The position numbers were made by a program, and so were the translations under genes. From Candidatus Omnitrophota bacterium (GTDB lineage Bacteria; Omnitrophota; Gorgyraeia; Tantalellales; Tantalellaceae), in the NCBI GenBank assembly GCA_028717825.1, contig JAQUNB010000096.1:1-5722 (forward strand): 5,722 nucleotides of DNA, read 5' to 3'. This document shows, one piece after another, positions 1 through 5,722 of this stretch; within the stretch, counting starts at the first letter, position 1; each line of letters opens with the position of its first letter. The notes below the pieces were generated by a model that was not told the DNA's origin, did no database searches, and worked only from the letters and a program-made list of their open reading frames with translations.

Positions 1-404
1 TATAGGAGGATAAGGTTCGCTGAAAAGACGAGCCCCATCATCGCCCCGAGGAACAACGTCACCATGCAATAGTACTCGTTTTGATTATCATAGTGGCTGA
101 TATACCCGAAAGAATAAAAGATGATCACAGCGCTTATCATAGAGGAAACAAGCGCCATAAAAATCGCTAAACTATCCGCGATAAGAACAAAATTGAACCC
201 CGCGGCTAATTGTTTACTTATGATTATGGTCTTACCGGCTAGAACAGCCGGCATTATGCTTGCCGACAGGACAAACGAAGTTAAAATAAAGCAAAGTGCG
301 ATAAAATTTCTAAAACCGGATGATATCCTGCCTATTAAAGGTAGTATAAGCGCCCCGGCGACCGGCACAAGAACAATAAGTAGAAGTGTTATTTCTGGTG
401 TCAT
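1..404 (-). CDS. N-terminal part of a complex I-like antiporter-type membrane subunit (NuoL/MrpA/HyfB superfamily), cut by the window edge
   Basis: The minus strand is open from an ATG at 404 to the window edge, giving 134 residues of a longer protein. It is very hydrophobic, with likely membrane helices at about residues 4-24, 33-51, 79-102 and 112-134. The stretch from D77 (ADSLAIFM), through the FYSFGYISHY segment at 96-105, to LGAMMGLVFSANLILL at the end matches the N-terminal arrangement of NuoL, MrpA/MnhA, HyfB and Ech-type subunits, where the next residues are normally a conserved FWEL-type motif. Such proteins form the proton- or sodium-translocating part of complex I, membrane-bound hydrogenases or Mrp antiporters in the inner membrane. 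An in-frame TAG two codons upstream fixes the earliest ATG start. An AAGGA at about 417-421 is a weakly spaced ribosome binding site. The superfamily is fairly sure; which complex it belongs to depends on genes beyond position 1. Confidence 0.8.
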   Translation of the reverse strand, partial: MTPEITLLLIVLVPVAGALILPLIGRISSGFRNFIALCFILTSFVLSASIMPAVLAGKTIIISKQLAAGFNFVLIADSLAIFMALVSSMISAVIIFYSFGYISHYDNQNEYYCMVTLFLGAMMGLVFSANLILL

Positions 405-437
405 AAACTATCTTTTTCCTTATTTCAGATAAAACCT

Positions 438-455
438 CCGAAGGGCACCCTTCGG
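438..455 (-). other. GC-rich hairpin in the leader of the antiporter-like gene
   Basis: The arms CCGAAGGG (438-445) and CCCTTCGG (448-455) are perfectly complementary, realistically a 7-bp stem with a 4-nt loop. On the minus strand it is followed by AGGUUUUAU, about 34 bases before the antiporter start codon. It could be a weak intrinsic terminator, although the U run is short and displaced, or a structural element of the 5' leader. The stem is directly visible; any function is inferred. Confidence 0.5.
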
Positions 456-544
456 CTGTATCTCTATGTGCATACAAAGGTTAGTTGTCTCTTATATCTT
501 CCACCGGATAAGAAGAAAAACACGGATAGACGCACATTAACAAA

Positions 545-566
545 AAGACGTTCTTAAGAACGTCTT
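545..566 (-). terminator. Palindromic, probably bidirectional intrinsic terminator
   Basis: This is a perfect 22-bp palindrome: arms AAGACGTTC and GAACGTCTT around a TTAA loop. On the minus strand it runs into TTTTTGTTAAT, a good U tract, so it can end transcription of the efflux operon about 120 bases after the macB stop. On the plus strand it is followed by CGTTTTTATTTT, so it could also stop transcription in the other direction. A near-consensus minus-strand promoter (603-630) lies just upstream of it, so it may also act as an attenuator or as the end of a very short RNA. Confidence 0.75.
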
Positions 567-602
567 CGTTTTTATTTTCAGCACGTTTTCACTTTATGGG
601 AT

Positions 603-630
603 AGTATAGTACAACTTTTGTTTTTGTCAA
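603..630 (-). promoter_or_regulatory. Near-consensus sigma70-type promoter downstream of macB
   Basis: On the minus strand TTGACA (630-625) is separated by 16 bases from TATACT (608-603), a perfect -35 and a 5/6 -10 box. The predicted start is near 596. It lies after the macB stop codon and before the 545-566 terminator, so its product is either a roughly 50-nt terminated RNA or a leader of about 190 nt for the antiporter-like gene with read-through of the hairpin. No better promoter is visible between 545 and 404. The -35 also falls in an imperfect inverted repeat at 626-652 (GTCAA and TTGAC ends). Confidence 0.6.
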
Positions 631-686
631 GCCCTATATACGGGGTTTTGACCTGAGTTTTAAGCGGAATACATCTTACTTAAGGA

Positions 687-2663
687 TCATTCGTATCTAA
701 GCGCTTCTATCGGATTCAGTTTTGCCGCCTGTTGTGCCGGCCACAGGCCGAAGATGATACCAATGATAATAGAAAAACTTGTCGCGAGCAGTACCGAAAA
801 GAGCGACACTTTTATGGTCCACCCGACAAGAACAGCAAGAAGCAAGGCTATTCCCGAGCCAAATAATATCCCGAGAGCGCCTCCGGCAAACGTCATTACC
901 ACCGCTTCTATTAAGAACTGTACCATTATATCTGATTCGCGTGCGCCTATCGCTTTTCGAAGACCGATCTCTCTAGTGCGTTCGGTCACGGAAACGAGCA
1001 TTATGTTCATAATGCCTATCCCCCCTACTAGAAGCGAAATAGCGGCGATAGACCCCAGTAACCATGCCACGGTTTTGGTAGTAGACTCTAACGCCCGTTT
1101 AATATCCGCCATATTTCTGATCTCAAAAGCCTCTTGGCTGTCTTTAGCCGTTGCCAGATGATGACGTTTTATAAGAAGTTCTTTTATCGATTCCTGCACA
1201 TCGTCCATTGAAGCGAGATCGCTTACCTCCACGTCAATTGAATCTATATATTGTTTTCCTAAAAGCCGGTACATGCCTGTCGTAATGGGGATCACCACAA
1301 CGTCGTCCTGATCATGCGGCCCTGCGGCCCCTTTCTCTGGCAGTATACCTATTACTTTAAAATTAACGCGTTTTATTTTTATGTACGTATCCAGAGGATT
1401 CTCTTCCCCAAAAAGCTGTTTTACCACTGTTGTGCCCACCAAAGCGACCCGTGCGCGCATGCGTACTTCTTCCTCGGTGAAAAATCTGCCGATCGTCGGA
1501 ATTGCGGCACGCATTGTGGCATAATTTACAGATACACCTTGGATCTGTGTATTGCAGTTATTATTGGCGTATACCACCTGCCCGTTGCCGCTAACGTTGG
1601 GGGAGGCACATCGAACACCCGGTAATTTTGCGATCATATCTACATCCTGAAATGTGAATCGCGCGATCGCCCCTGCTTCCAACGCCACGCCGTGCAACTG
1701 GTGCGACCCGGAGCGAACCATCAGAAGGTTTGAACCTAAAGAAGCCAATTGTTTTTTGATGGATTCTTGGGCCCCTGCCCCCAACGCCAGCATTGCGACT
1801 ACCGCGGCAACGCCTATAAGGATGCCAAGCATCGAAAGTAACGCCCGCATTTTATGTGAGACAATGGAAAAAAAGGCTTGTCGAAAATGATCGGCTAGTT
1901 CGGCGCGTTTTATATCTATCCGCGATCCGGACACGATATTATCCACTGATATATTCATGGGCTGGGCGGGTTTTTCCTCTAAAGCTATTTTTTTTCTTTC
2001 ATCGGCGATGATCTTACCGTCCCGCATACGTATTATCCTTTTAGCATATTCCGCTACTTCTTCTTCATGCGTGACCATAATGATAGTTTTGCCTTTTTTA
2101 TTAAGTTCAACGATCACCGCCATTATCTCGTTTTGGCTCTTGGTATCCAAGTTGCCGGTCGGTTCATCGGCAAAAATTATCAGCGGGTCATTTACAAGAG
2201 CTCTTGCGATAGCTATTCGCTGTTGTTCTCCTCCGGAAAGTTCGTTAGGCCTATGAGACGCCCTTGATGACAACCCCACTTCTTTTATCCTGTCCATTGC
2301 CTTCTCCCGCAGGTGCCGTTTACCGGCATATATTAAAGGAAGCTCCGTATTTTCCAATGAAGTTATCCGCGGCAAGAGGTGGAACTGTTGAAAAACAAAT
2401 CCCATCAGGTGATTTCTAAGAACAGCCGATTGATTATCCGTAAGTCCCGTTATATTTTTGCCGCCTAAAATATATTCTCCGGAATCGGGCCTGTCCAAAA
2501 AACCCAATAAATGTAAAAGTGTGGATTTACCGGAACCGGATGGCCCCATGATAGCGAGAAATTCTCCCTGCTCTATAGTCAAAGACACACCCTGCAGAGC
2601 CGCTACAGCCGCTTTGCCGGCAGAATAGGTCTTACGTATATTTTTCAGTTCTATGATCTTCAT
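687..2663 (-). CDS. macB: MacB-type ABC transporter, fused ATPase and permease
   Basis: This 658-residue protein has the length and order typical of MacB (E. coli MacB is about 650). The N-terminal ATPase carries Walker [10 protein letters not shown] (40-48), Q-loop Gln at 92-93, signature LSGGEQQ (142-148), Walker B IIFADE (162-167), D-loop NLD (171-173) and switch His199, so all catalytic elements are intact. After a linker comes a first membrane helix at about 272-293, a large periplasmic MacB_PCD domain (about 295-525), and three helices near 532-554, 582-604 and 619-642 of the FtsX-like permease domain. It ends with the family-typical [10 protein letters not shown]. The family acts as a homodimeric mechanotransducer: cytoplasmic ATP hydrolysis moves the periplasmic domain to push substrate from the periplasm through the adaptor and TolC. 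The start overlaps the adaptor stop by 4 bases (ATGA), implying translational coupling. Known relatives export macrolides, peptides, toxins or lipid-like molecules; the substrate here is unknown. Confidence 0.95.
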   Translation of the reverse strand: MKIIELKNIRKTYSAGKAAVAALQGVSLTIEQGEFLAIMGPSGSGKSTLLHLLGFLDRPDSGEYILGGKNITGLTDNQSAVLRNHLMGFVFQQFHLLPRITSLENTELPLIYAGKRHLREKAMDRIKEVGLSSRASHRPNELSGGEQQRIAIARALVNDPLIIFADEPTGNLDTKSQNEIMAVIVELNKKGKTIIMVTHEEEVAEYAKRIIRMRDGKIIADERKKIALEEKPAQPMNISVDNIVSGSRIDIKRAELADHFRQAFFSIVSHKMRALLSMLGILIGVAAVVAMLALGAGAQESIKKQLASLGSNLLMVRSGSHQLHGVALEAGAIARFTFQDVDMIAKLPGVRCASPNVSGNGQVVYANNNCNTQIQGVSVNYATMRAAIPTIGRFFTEEEVRMRARVALVGTTVVKQLFGEENPLDTYIKIKRVNFKVIGILPEKGAAGPHDQDDVVVIPITTGMYRLLGKQYIDSIDVEVSDLASMDDVQESIKELLIKRHHLATAKDSQEAFEIRNMADIKRALESTTKTVAWLLGSIAAISLLVGGIGIMNIMLVSVTERTREIGLRKAIGARESDIMVQFLIEAVVMTFAGGALGILFGSGIALLLAVLVGWTIKVSLFSVLLATSFSIIIGIIFGLWPAQQAAKLNPIEALRYE

Positions 2664-3616
2664 TTTCTTCTCATCGCGGGCATTAGCGGATTGGTACCGC
2701 CCTTAGCGCTGTTTGCTTTATATTTTTGAGTAGTGATCAATACTTTGTCGTCGGCTGCAAGCCCTGATACTATCTCCACATTTTGCTCATCAGAAACACC
2801 GAGCTCGACCCTGCGTTCTTCCGGTTTTTTCCCTTTTGTCTTACCTACCAGAACATAAGCGCCGTTTTTATCCCGTTTTACCGCCCCAAGCGGCAATGTT
2901 AGAATATTATCTTTCTCATTTTCCATAATTGTAACGGTGGCGCTCATACCTGAACGAAAAACATCCGGTACACTCTCCGGCAGAATATCCACCTGATAAA
3001 TGGTGACATTATTCACAGTCTGGGATTCATAATATATATGGTCAACTTTGCCGTTTATTTCTATCTGGGGATATGCATCTAAAGTTATGACCACCCCTTG
3101 GCCGAGTTTCACTTTCCCAATATCGGTTTCGTCTACTTGCGCCTGAACTATGAGCTGGTCGGACAAAACCACAATAACATCGCTGGCTGTAACGGTTTGT
3201 CCCGGCTCATCTTTACTGACTATAACCTCTCCGTCTATGGGCGACAAAAGCGGTGTTGGTTTATACACATCTTCCCAATATTTAATTTCTTCCGGACCGC
3301 GGGCCCGCGCCGCGTCCAATAAAGCCGCTCTCTCGGTAGAACTCATAAGCGCCAGTGTCTGGCCGATCTTTACAGTCTCGCCTTCCTCCACCAATATCTG
3401 ATCTATGCGGCCATTTATGGGAGGTTTTATCTCCAGCCTATTCTGCGGCTGAACGATCGCCGTAGAAGTTATGGTGGTCTGGATATTACCGACTGAGGGG
3501 GTTATTTCCTGAACGATTTCATTAGGCGTTTTATGCTTTATCCTTACTAAAAATATTACGATCACTAGAACAACAAATAAATAAAGATAATTTTTCCACC
3601 ATTTATTCTTGATCAT
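2660..3616 (-). CDS. macA: MacA-like periplasmic adaptor (membrane fusion protein) with a shortened hairpin
   Basis: At 318 residues it is shorter than E. coli MacA (about 370). A signal-anchor helix at about 10-24 follows a basic start (KNKWWK), placing the rest in the periplasm. The first lipoyl half is at about 60-92 (PPINGRIDQILVEEGE and KIGQTLALM), the second at about 122-151 (LLSPIDGEVIVSKDEPGQTV). Then come the beta-barrel (about 152-232, including RSGMSATVTI) and the membrane-proximal domain (about 233-300). The segment between the lipoyl halves is only about 29 residues (93-121), so the long alpha-helical hairpin that normally reaches TolC is nearly absent. The gene starts 14 bases inside the end of the TolC-like gene and overlaps macB by 4 bases, so all three are almost certainly one transcript. 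Its role is to connect MacB to the outer-membrane channel. The adaptor assignment is very firm; equating it with MacA rests mainly on its MacB neighbour. Confidence 0.92.
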   Translation of the reverse strand: MIKNKWWKNYLYLFVVLVIVIFLVRIKHKTPNEIVQEITPSVGNIQTTITSTAIVQPQNRLEIKPPINGRIDQILVEEGETVKIGQTLALMSSTERAALLDAARARGPEEIKYWEDVYKPTPLLSPIDGEVIVSKDEPGQTVTASDVIVVLSDQLIVQAQVDETDIGKVKLGQGVVITLDAYPQIEINGKVDHIYYESQTVNNVTIYQVDILPESVPDVFRSGMSATVTIMENEKDNILTLPLGAVKRDKNGAYVLVGKTKGKKPEERRVELGVSDEQNVEIVSGLAADDKVLITTQKYKANSAKGGTNPLMPAMRRK

Positions 3617-4919
3617 AATCCAAAGTCCCCCCTTTTGCTTGTATCCAATTGGCTTCCGCGATCATGGCGTCTCTCTCTGCGGTTACGAGCGCTTTTTCGG
3701 CGGAAACTAAATTATTCTCAATGATTATCCAGTTATCATATATCGAAAGCCCTATAGAATATTCCGCATCCGATATCCTTGCGCGCTCTTTTGCCGCTTC
3801 CATGAATTTTCTCTGCACTTCGACTTTATCGACAGCGTCCTGTAATTTTATCCAGGTGTCCGACAGCGTCAGGACAACGCTGTCGCGGCCCGAGCGCTCA
3901 TCCGCTTCGGCCTGACCGAGCGTGGCTTTGGCCTTCGAAACAGTCGCCACCGTATAACCGCCGTCAAAAATGGGAAGCGTTAGCGTCGTCCCCGCCGACC
4001 ATTCATTTTTGTCAGGGAAGGAATTTACATTAGTATTTCCAACATCCCCGTTAAAATATATTTGCGGGAAAAATTGCGCCTTGGCCGATCTTACCCCGAA
4101 CCGGGCGGCTTCTTTTTGCGCTATGAGCTGCTGTAGGAAAGGGGTTGTCTCGGTCAACTTTTCAAAGTCCGGCTGCTCGCGCTCCGCTTCTTTAACCTTG
4201 AGCTCTCCTTTAGCTACCGCCGGGATAAACACCGCGCTTCCCATTTCTTTGGTAAGCTGTCTTTCGGCTAAATAAATGCTTCTTTTCGCCTGATCCACGT
4301 CAAACTTTGCTTGTGCCAGATCCGCCTCGGATGTTAGGAGCGACCCCCTGTGTTCCCTGCCTGCTTCATACTTCAATCTGACAAGTTCAAGGCTCTGTTT
4401 ACGGCGCGCCTCGATCTCTTCGGTCACTCTTAGGTATTCCTGCGCGCCCAAAAGGTTGGCGAAAGCGGTCCGGAGCCTCAATCGTACATTAGATGAAACT
4501 ACGTCGTAATTATATTTTGTAGCTATTATTTTTCTCTCGTCGGCAGACAGGTCATAGGAAGTTTTGAAACCATCAAATAATAATTGCTGGATGGATGCGC
4601 CATAGGTATATGTCGTGTTCGCGTCTTTCGATGAACCACCGGAACTATTCTGTAACGACGACCCTGCCCCGCTGATCGATGCGTTCTTGGATGTGATCTC
4701 GCTCGCGTCTCCGTTAATATCAGGCATCGCCGCGCTTCTAGTGACTTCTTTAGTCGCCTTGGCTTGCTTCACTTTTTCTACGGCAGCTACGAGATCCGGA
4801 TGGTTGGTTTTAGCCTGTTTCACGCATTCCATCCATGTAAGCACCTCTTCCGCGCGCACATTGCTTGCCGTAAAGCATAAGAATATCGATATAACCGCCA
4901 AAAACTTCACATATCTCAT
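3603..4919 (-). CDS. TolC-family outer-membrane efflux channel
   Basis: This 438-residue protein begins with a signal peptide (basic MRYVK, hydrophobic core 6-18, likely cleavage after VRA at 21-23). It has the two-repeat plan of outer-membrane efflux proteins (OEP). Repeat one, about 25-235, contains LTWMECVKQAKTNHPDL at its start, the strand QQLLFDGFKT (111-120) and helix RLKYEAGREHRGSLLTSEAD (181-200). Repeat two, about 255-430, contains FFPQIYFNGDVG (283-294), LTLPIFDGGYTVATVSKAKA and the helix AEYSIGLSIYDNW (385-397). A Ser/Gly/Asn-rich stretch at about 76-103 probably forms an extracellular loop. Family members trimerise into a beta-barrel plus alpha-helical tunnel through the periplasm. 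Cys15 lies inside the signal peptide without a proper lipobox, so lipidation is unlikely. AAGG 7 bases before the ATG at 4919 supports this start. It is the first of three coupled efflux genes. Confidence 0.93.
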   Translation of the reverse strand: MRYVKFLAVISIFLCFTASNVRAEEVLTWMECVKQAKTNHPDLVAAVEKVKQAKATKEVTRSAAMPDINGDASEITSKNASISGAGSSLQNSSGGSSKDANTTYTYGASIQQLLFDGFKTSYDLSADERKIIATKYNYDVVSSNVRLRLRTAFANLLGAQEYLRVTEEIEARRKQSLELVRLKYEAGREHRGSLLTSEADLAQAKFDVDQAKRSIYLAERQLTKEMGSAVFIPAVAKGELKVKEAEREQPDFEKLTETTPFLQQLIAQKEAARFGVRSAKAQFFPQIYFNGDVGNTNVNSFPDKNEWSAGTTLTLPIFDGGYTVATVSKAKATLGQAEADERSGRDSVVLTLSDTWIKLQDAVDKVEVQRKFMEAAKERARISDAEYSIGLSIYDNWIIIENNLVSAEKALVTAERDAMIAEANWIQAKGGTLDYDQE

Positions 4920-4964
4920 TGTTTCGCCTTACTCTCCGTTTGTTTATCTCAGGCATCTTGAAAT

Positions 4965-4970
4965 ATTATA
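4965..4970 (-). promoter_or_regulatory. Possible -10 element in the AbrB-to-tolC gap
   Basis: The 78-base gap between the AbrB-like stop and the TolC-like start contains TATAAT on the minus strand (4970-4965) in an AT-rich run, but no convincing -35 box sits 16-18 bases upstream. No terminator hairpin is visible in the gap, so co-transcription from the promoter upstream of the AbrB-like gene is at least as likely. A separate weak or activated promoter here cannot be excluded. Confidence 0.3.
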
Positions 4971-4997
4971 TATCCGCCTCGCCGTATCGTAATAATT

Positions 4998-5243
4998 CTA
5001 TTTTTTGCTTTCCTTGGAAAATTTATTTTTGATCGTGGTCATGCGGTCCAAAAATTTCAGGAACTTATTGAATTCCTCTTCGGGAAAAATACTGATCGCC
5101 CTTTTGTGATGAGGCGGTCCCGAAATAATGATCACGCTATCCCCCGGCTTAATGTTCATTGCCTTTCTTGCTTCCGCAGGAATAACGATCTGTCCTTTCG
5201 TCCCCACCGGTACTTTGCCGAAAAATTTAGGTAAATCGCCCAT
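4998..5243 (-). CDS. AbrB/MazE/SpoVT-family DNA-binding protein
   Basis: The reading frame is open back to 5366, but the ATG at 5243 is chosen because GGAGG lies 6 bases before it and the upstream part is Cys/Tyr-rich with no family likeness. It also overlaps the predicted promoter. The 81-residue product has an N-terminal swapped-hairpin domain: GKVPVGTKGQIVIPAEARKA at about residues 9-28, then NIKPGDSVIII, the classic SpoVT-AbrB signature. The C-terminal half (IFPEEEFNKFLKFLDRM onwards) is a charged helix-forming tail. Such proteins are dimeric DNA binders, either transition-state regulators or antitoxins. No toxin gene is adjacent, so a regulator is more likely. It lies 78 bases upstream of the TolC-like gene on the same strand with no visible terminator between, suggesting control of, or co-transcription with, the efflux operon. 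That link is inferred from position. Confidence 0.88.
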   Translation of the reverse strand: MGDLPKFFGKVPVGTKGQIVIPAEARKAMNIKPGDSVIIISGPPHHKRAISIFPEEEFNKFLKFLDRMTTIKNKFSKESKK

Positions 5244-5249
5244 TTCTCT

Positions 5250-5254
5250 CCTCC
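5250..5254 (-). promoter_or_regulatory. Ribosome binding site fixing the AbrB-like start
   Basis: GGAGG on the minus strand sits 6 bases before the ATG at 5243. It is the strongest Shine-Dalgarno sequence in the window and decides between this start and the longer open frame beginning at 5366. Confidence 0.85.
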
Positions 5255-5282
5255 AGATCAGCTTAGTATAACTTGTATGAAA

Positions 5283-5296
5283 AGTATTACAATACT
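5283..5296 (-). promoter_or_regulatory. Inverted repeat over the predicted AbrB transcription start (candidate operator)
   Basis: AGTATT-AC-AATACT is a perfect inverted repeat with a 2-base centre. It covers about +1 to +14 of the transcript predicted from the promoter at 5303-5331, a typical position for a repressor site. Autoregulation by the AbrB-like protein is a reasonable inference but is not shown by the sequence. Confidence 0.45.
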
Positions 5297-5302
5297 CACA
5301 AC

Positions 5303-5331
5303 AGTATATCATGACGCATATTAACTGTCGA
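5303..5331 (-). promoter_or_regulatory. Sigma70-type promoter for the AbrB-like gene and probably the efflux operon
   Basis: On the minus strand TCGACA (5331-5326) and TATACT (5308-5303) are separated by the optimal 17 bases, each 5/6 to consensus. The predicted start near 5296 gives a leader of about 52 bases to the ATG at 5243. Two further TATACT hexamers (5336-5331 and 5270-5265) have poorer -35 partners. Confidence 0.65.
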
Positions 5332-5388
5332 GTATAAAATGTACTGATGCTATGTCGTGTTAACAACTATAGATACCGGACAGGCGGT

Positions 5389-5416
5389 ATTCCGCGCGCA
5401 GTTTCGGAATTTTTTT
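5389..5416 (+). terminator. Possible plus-strand hairpin with T tract
   Basis: ATTCCG (5389-5394) pairs with CGGAAT (5405-5410) across a 10-base loop, followed by a run of seven T (5410-5416). This resembles a weak intrinsic terminator reading left to right, yet no plus-strand gene precedes it. An alternative stem uses ATACCG (5373-5378) with CGGTAT (5385-5390). It could limit antisense transcription, or be chance. Confidence 0.3.
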
Positions 5417-5494
5417 GTCTTAGGTAAAAAATTTACAGCTGTTTGATCGATGATGCTTTCGAGCAAACTCCGGCATAGGGCCGGACCATAAACA

Positions 5495-5531
5495 AACGGG
5501 GACGTTCCACTTTAAGTGAAACGTCCCCGTT
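5495..5531 (-). terminator. Stem-loop terminator after gdhA, REP-like palindrome
   Basis: Two 18-base arms (5495-5512 and 5514-5531) form a long GC-capped stem; 17 pairs are Watson-Crick. The remaining pair is C/A on the plus strand but U-G on the minus strand, so the RNA made in the gdhA direction folds completely. It is followed by GTTTGTTTAT, a modest U tract, and starts about 30 bases after the gdhA stop. A second small hairpin (TCCGGC/GCCGGA, 5469-5485) lies beyond it. The GGGGACGTTCC core looks like a dispersed repetitive palindrome, which cannot be confirmed from one copy. Confidence 0.75.
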
Positions 5532-5562
5532 CGGCTAACACTTATTTATCTTACTTATATCC

Positions 5563-5722
5563 TTACACTAACCCCTGATCTATCATAGCGTCGGCGACTT
5601 TCACGAACCCGCCGATATTCGCGCCGTTGACATAGTTCACATATCCGCTTTTTTCTTTGCCGTAGCGGACACAATTTTCGTGTATTTTGATCATTATGTC
5701 ATGCAGTTTGCTGTCGACTTCT
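5563..5722 (-). CDS. gdhA: C-terminal end of NADP-type glutamate dehydrogenase
   Basis: The last 52 codons of a gene entering from the right edge end at a TAA (5565-5563). The C-terminal sequence YVNYVNGANIGGFVKVADAM, followed by IDQGLV, closely matches the end of hexameric (about 450-residue) glutamate dehydrogenases of the E. coli GdhA type. The preceding IHENCVRYGKEKSG segment also fits. The enzyme interconverts glutamate with 2-oxoglutarate and ammonium in the cytoplasm and, with NADP, mainly assimilates ammonium. The catalytic and cofactor residues lie outside the window, so NADP use is inferred from the subfamily. The hairpin terminator just downstream separates it from the efflux region, so no functional link is implied. 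Confidence 0.9.
   Translation of the reverse strand, partial: EVDSKLHDIMIKIHENCVRYGKEKSGYVNYVNGANIGGFVKVADAMIDQGLV

Noticed and set aside
121..432. Plus-strand open frame of 103 codons
   Set aside because: It is the shadow of the antiporter-like gene: the minus strand gives a coherent multi-helix membrane protein with recognisable motifs, while the plus-strand product resembles nothing and lacks a ribosome binding site.
485..497. Partial match (TGTCTCTTATA) to the Tn5 mosaic end / library adapter sequence
   Set aside because: Only 11 bases match and the following bases diverge; the sequence is continuous with its surroundings, so neither a transposon end nor adapter contamination is supported.
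481..537. 18-codon minus-strand frame starting ATG at 537 in the antiporter leader
   Set aside because: It has no Shine-Dalgarno sequence, begins within a few bases of the terminator U tract and shows no run of regulatory codons, so a leader peptide is not supported.
626..652. Imperfect inverted repeat GTCAA...TTGAC as a terminator
   Set aside because: It needs a bulge and has no U tract in either direction; the left end is better explained as the -35 box of the promoter at 603-630.
754..4992. Many plus-strand open frames of 65-135 codons across the efflux operon
   Set aside because: All lie opposite the three efflux genes, whose minus-strand products have complete domains; the plus-strand frames have no family-like motifs or ribosome binding sites.
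4998..5243. AbrB-like gene as antitoxin of a toxin-antitoxin pair
   Set aside because: No toxin-like open frame (PIN, MazF or similar) lies next to it; the neighbours are a TolC-like channel and gdhA.
5244..5366. N-terminal extension of the AbrB-like protein to a 122-residue form
   Set aside because: The extra 41 residues are not family-like, lack a convincing ribosome binding site and would require translation across the predicted promoter, whereas ATG at 5243 has GGAGG at ideal spacing.
1..5722. CRISPR array, tRNA or rRNA genes, insertion sequence genes
   Set aside because: No regularly spaced direct repeats, no cloverleaf or ribosomal sequence and no transposase frame were seen in the gaps or coding regions.

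Overview
This 5.7 kb window is almost fully coding, and every supported gene lies on the minus strand, so it reads from the right end to the left. It suggests a Gram-negative, probably uncultured bacterium: it encodes an outer-membrane TolC-type channel, an inner-membrane-anchored periplasmic adaptor and a MacB-type ABC transporter, and lies between a hexameric NADP-type glutamate dehydrogenase and a complex I-like membrane subunit. Moderate GC, frequent AUA codons and the unusually short adaptor fit environmental lineages such as Omnitrophota, but that placement is a weak inference.

Layout in the direction of transcription: (i) 5722-5563 is the C-terminal end of a glutamate dehydrogenase, followed by an 18-bp stem-loop terminator (5531-5495) that resembles a repetitive palindrome. 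(ii) 5562-5244 is a regulatory spacer with a good sigma70-type promoter, an inverted repeat over the predicted transcription start, repeated AGTAT words and an orphan plus-strand hairpin with a T tract. (iii) 5243-4998 is an 81-residue AbrB/SpoVT-type DNA-binding protein with a strong ribosome binding site. (iv) 4919-687 is a tightly coupled three-gene tripartite efflux operon: TolC-like outer-membrane factor, MacA-like adaptor (14-bp overlap) and a full-length MacB-like ATPase/permease (4-bp ATGA overlap). (v) 686-405 is an intergenic region with a near-consensus promoter, a bidirectional palindromic terminator and a GC-rich leader hairpin. (vi) 404-1 is the N-terminal third or so of a NuoL/MrpA/HyfB-type proton-translocating subunit that continues out of the window.

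MacB would use ATP in the cytoplasm to drive conformational changes in the periplasm. The adaptor would link it to the outer-membrane channel, and the AbrB-type protein is the obvious candidate regulator, either as first gene of the same transcript or acting on the operon promoter. The substrate cannot be read from sequence. The points most worth a second look are the adaptor without the usual long alpha-helical hairpin, the AbrB promoter/operator arrangement, the promoter placed just upstream of a terminator between macB and the antiporter gene, and the REP-like palindrome after the dehydrogenase. I see no wholly new system: the core is a recognisable MacAB-TolC-type module with unusual details.
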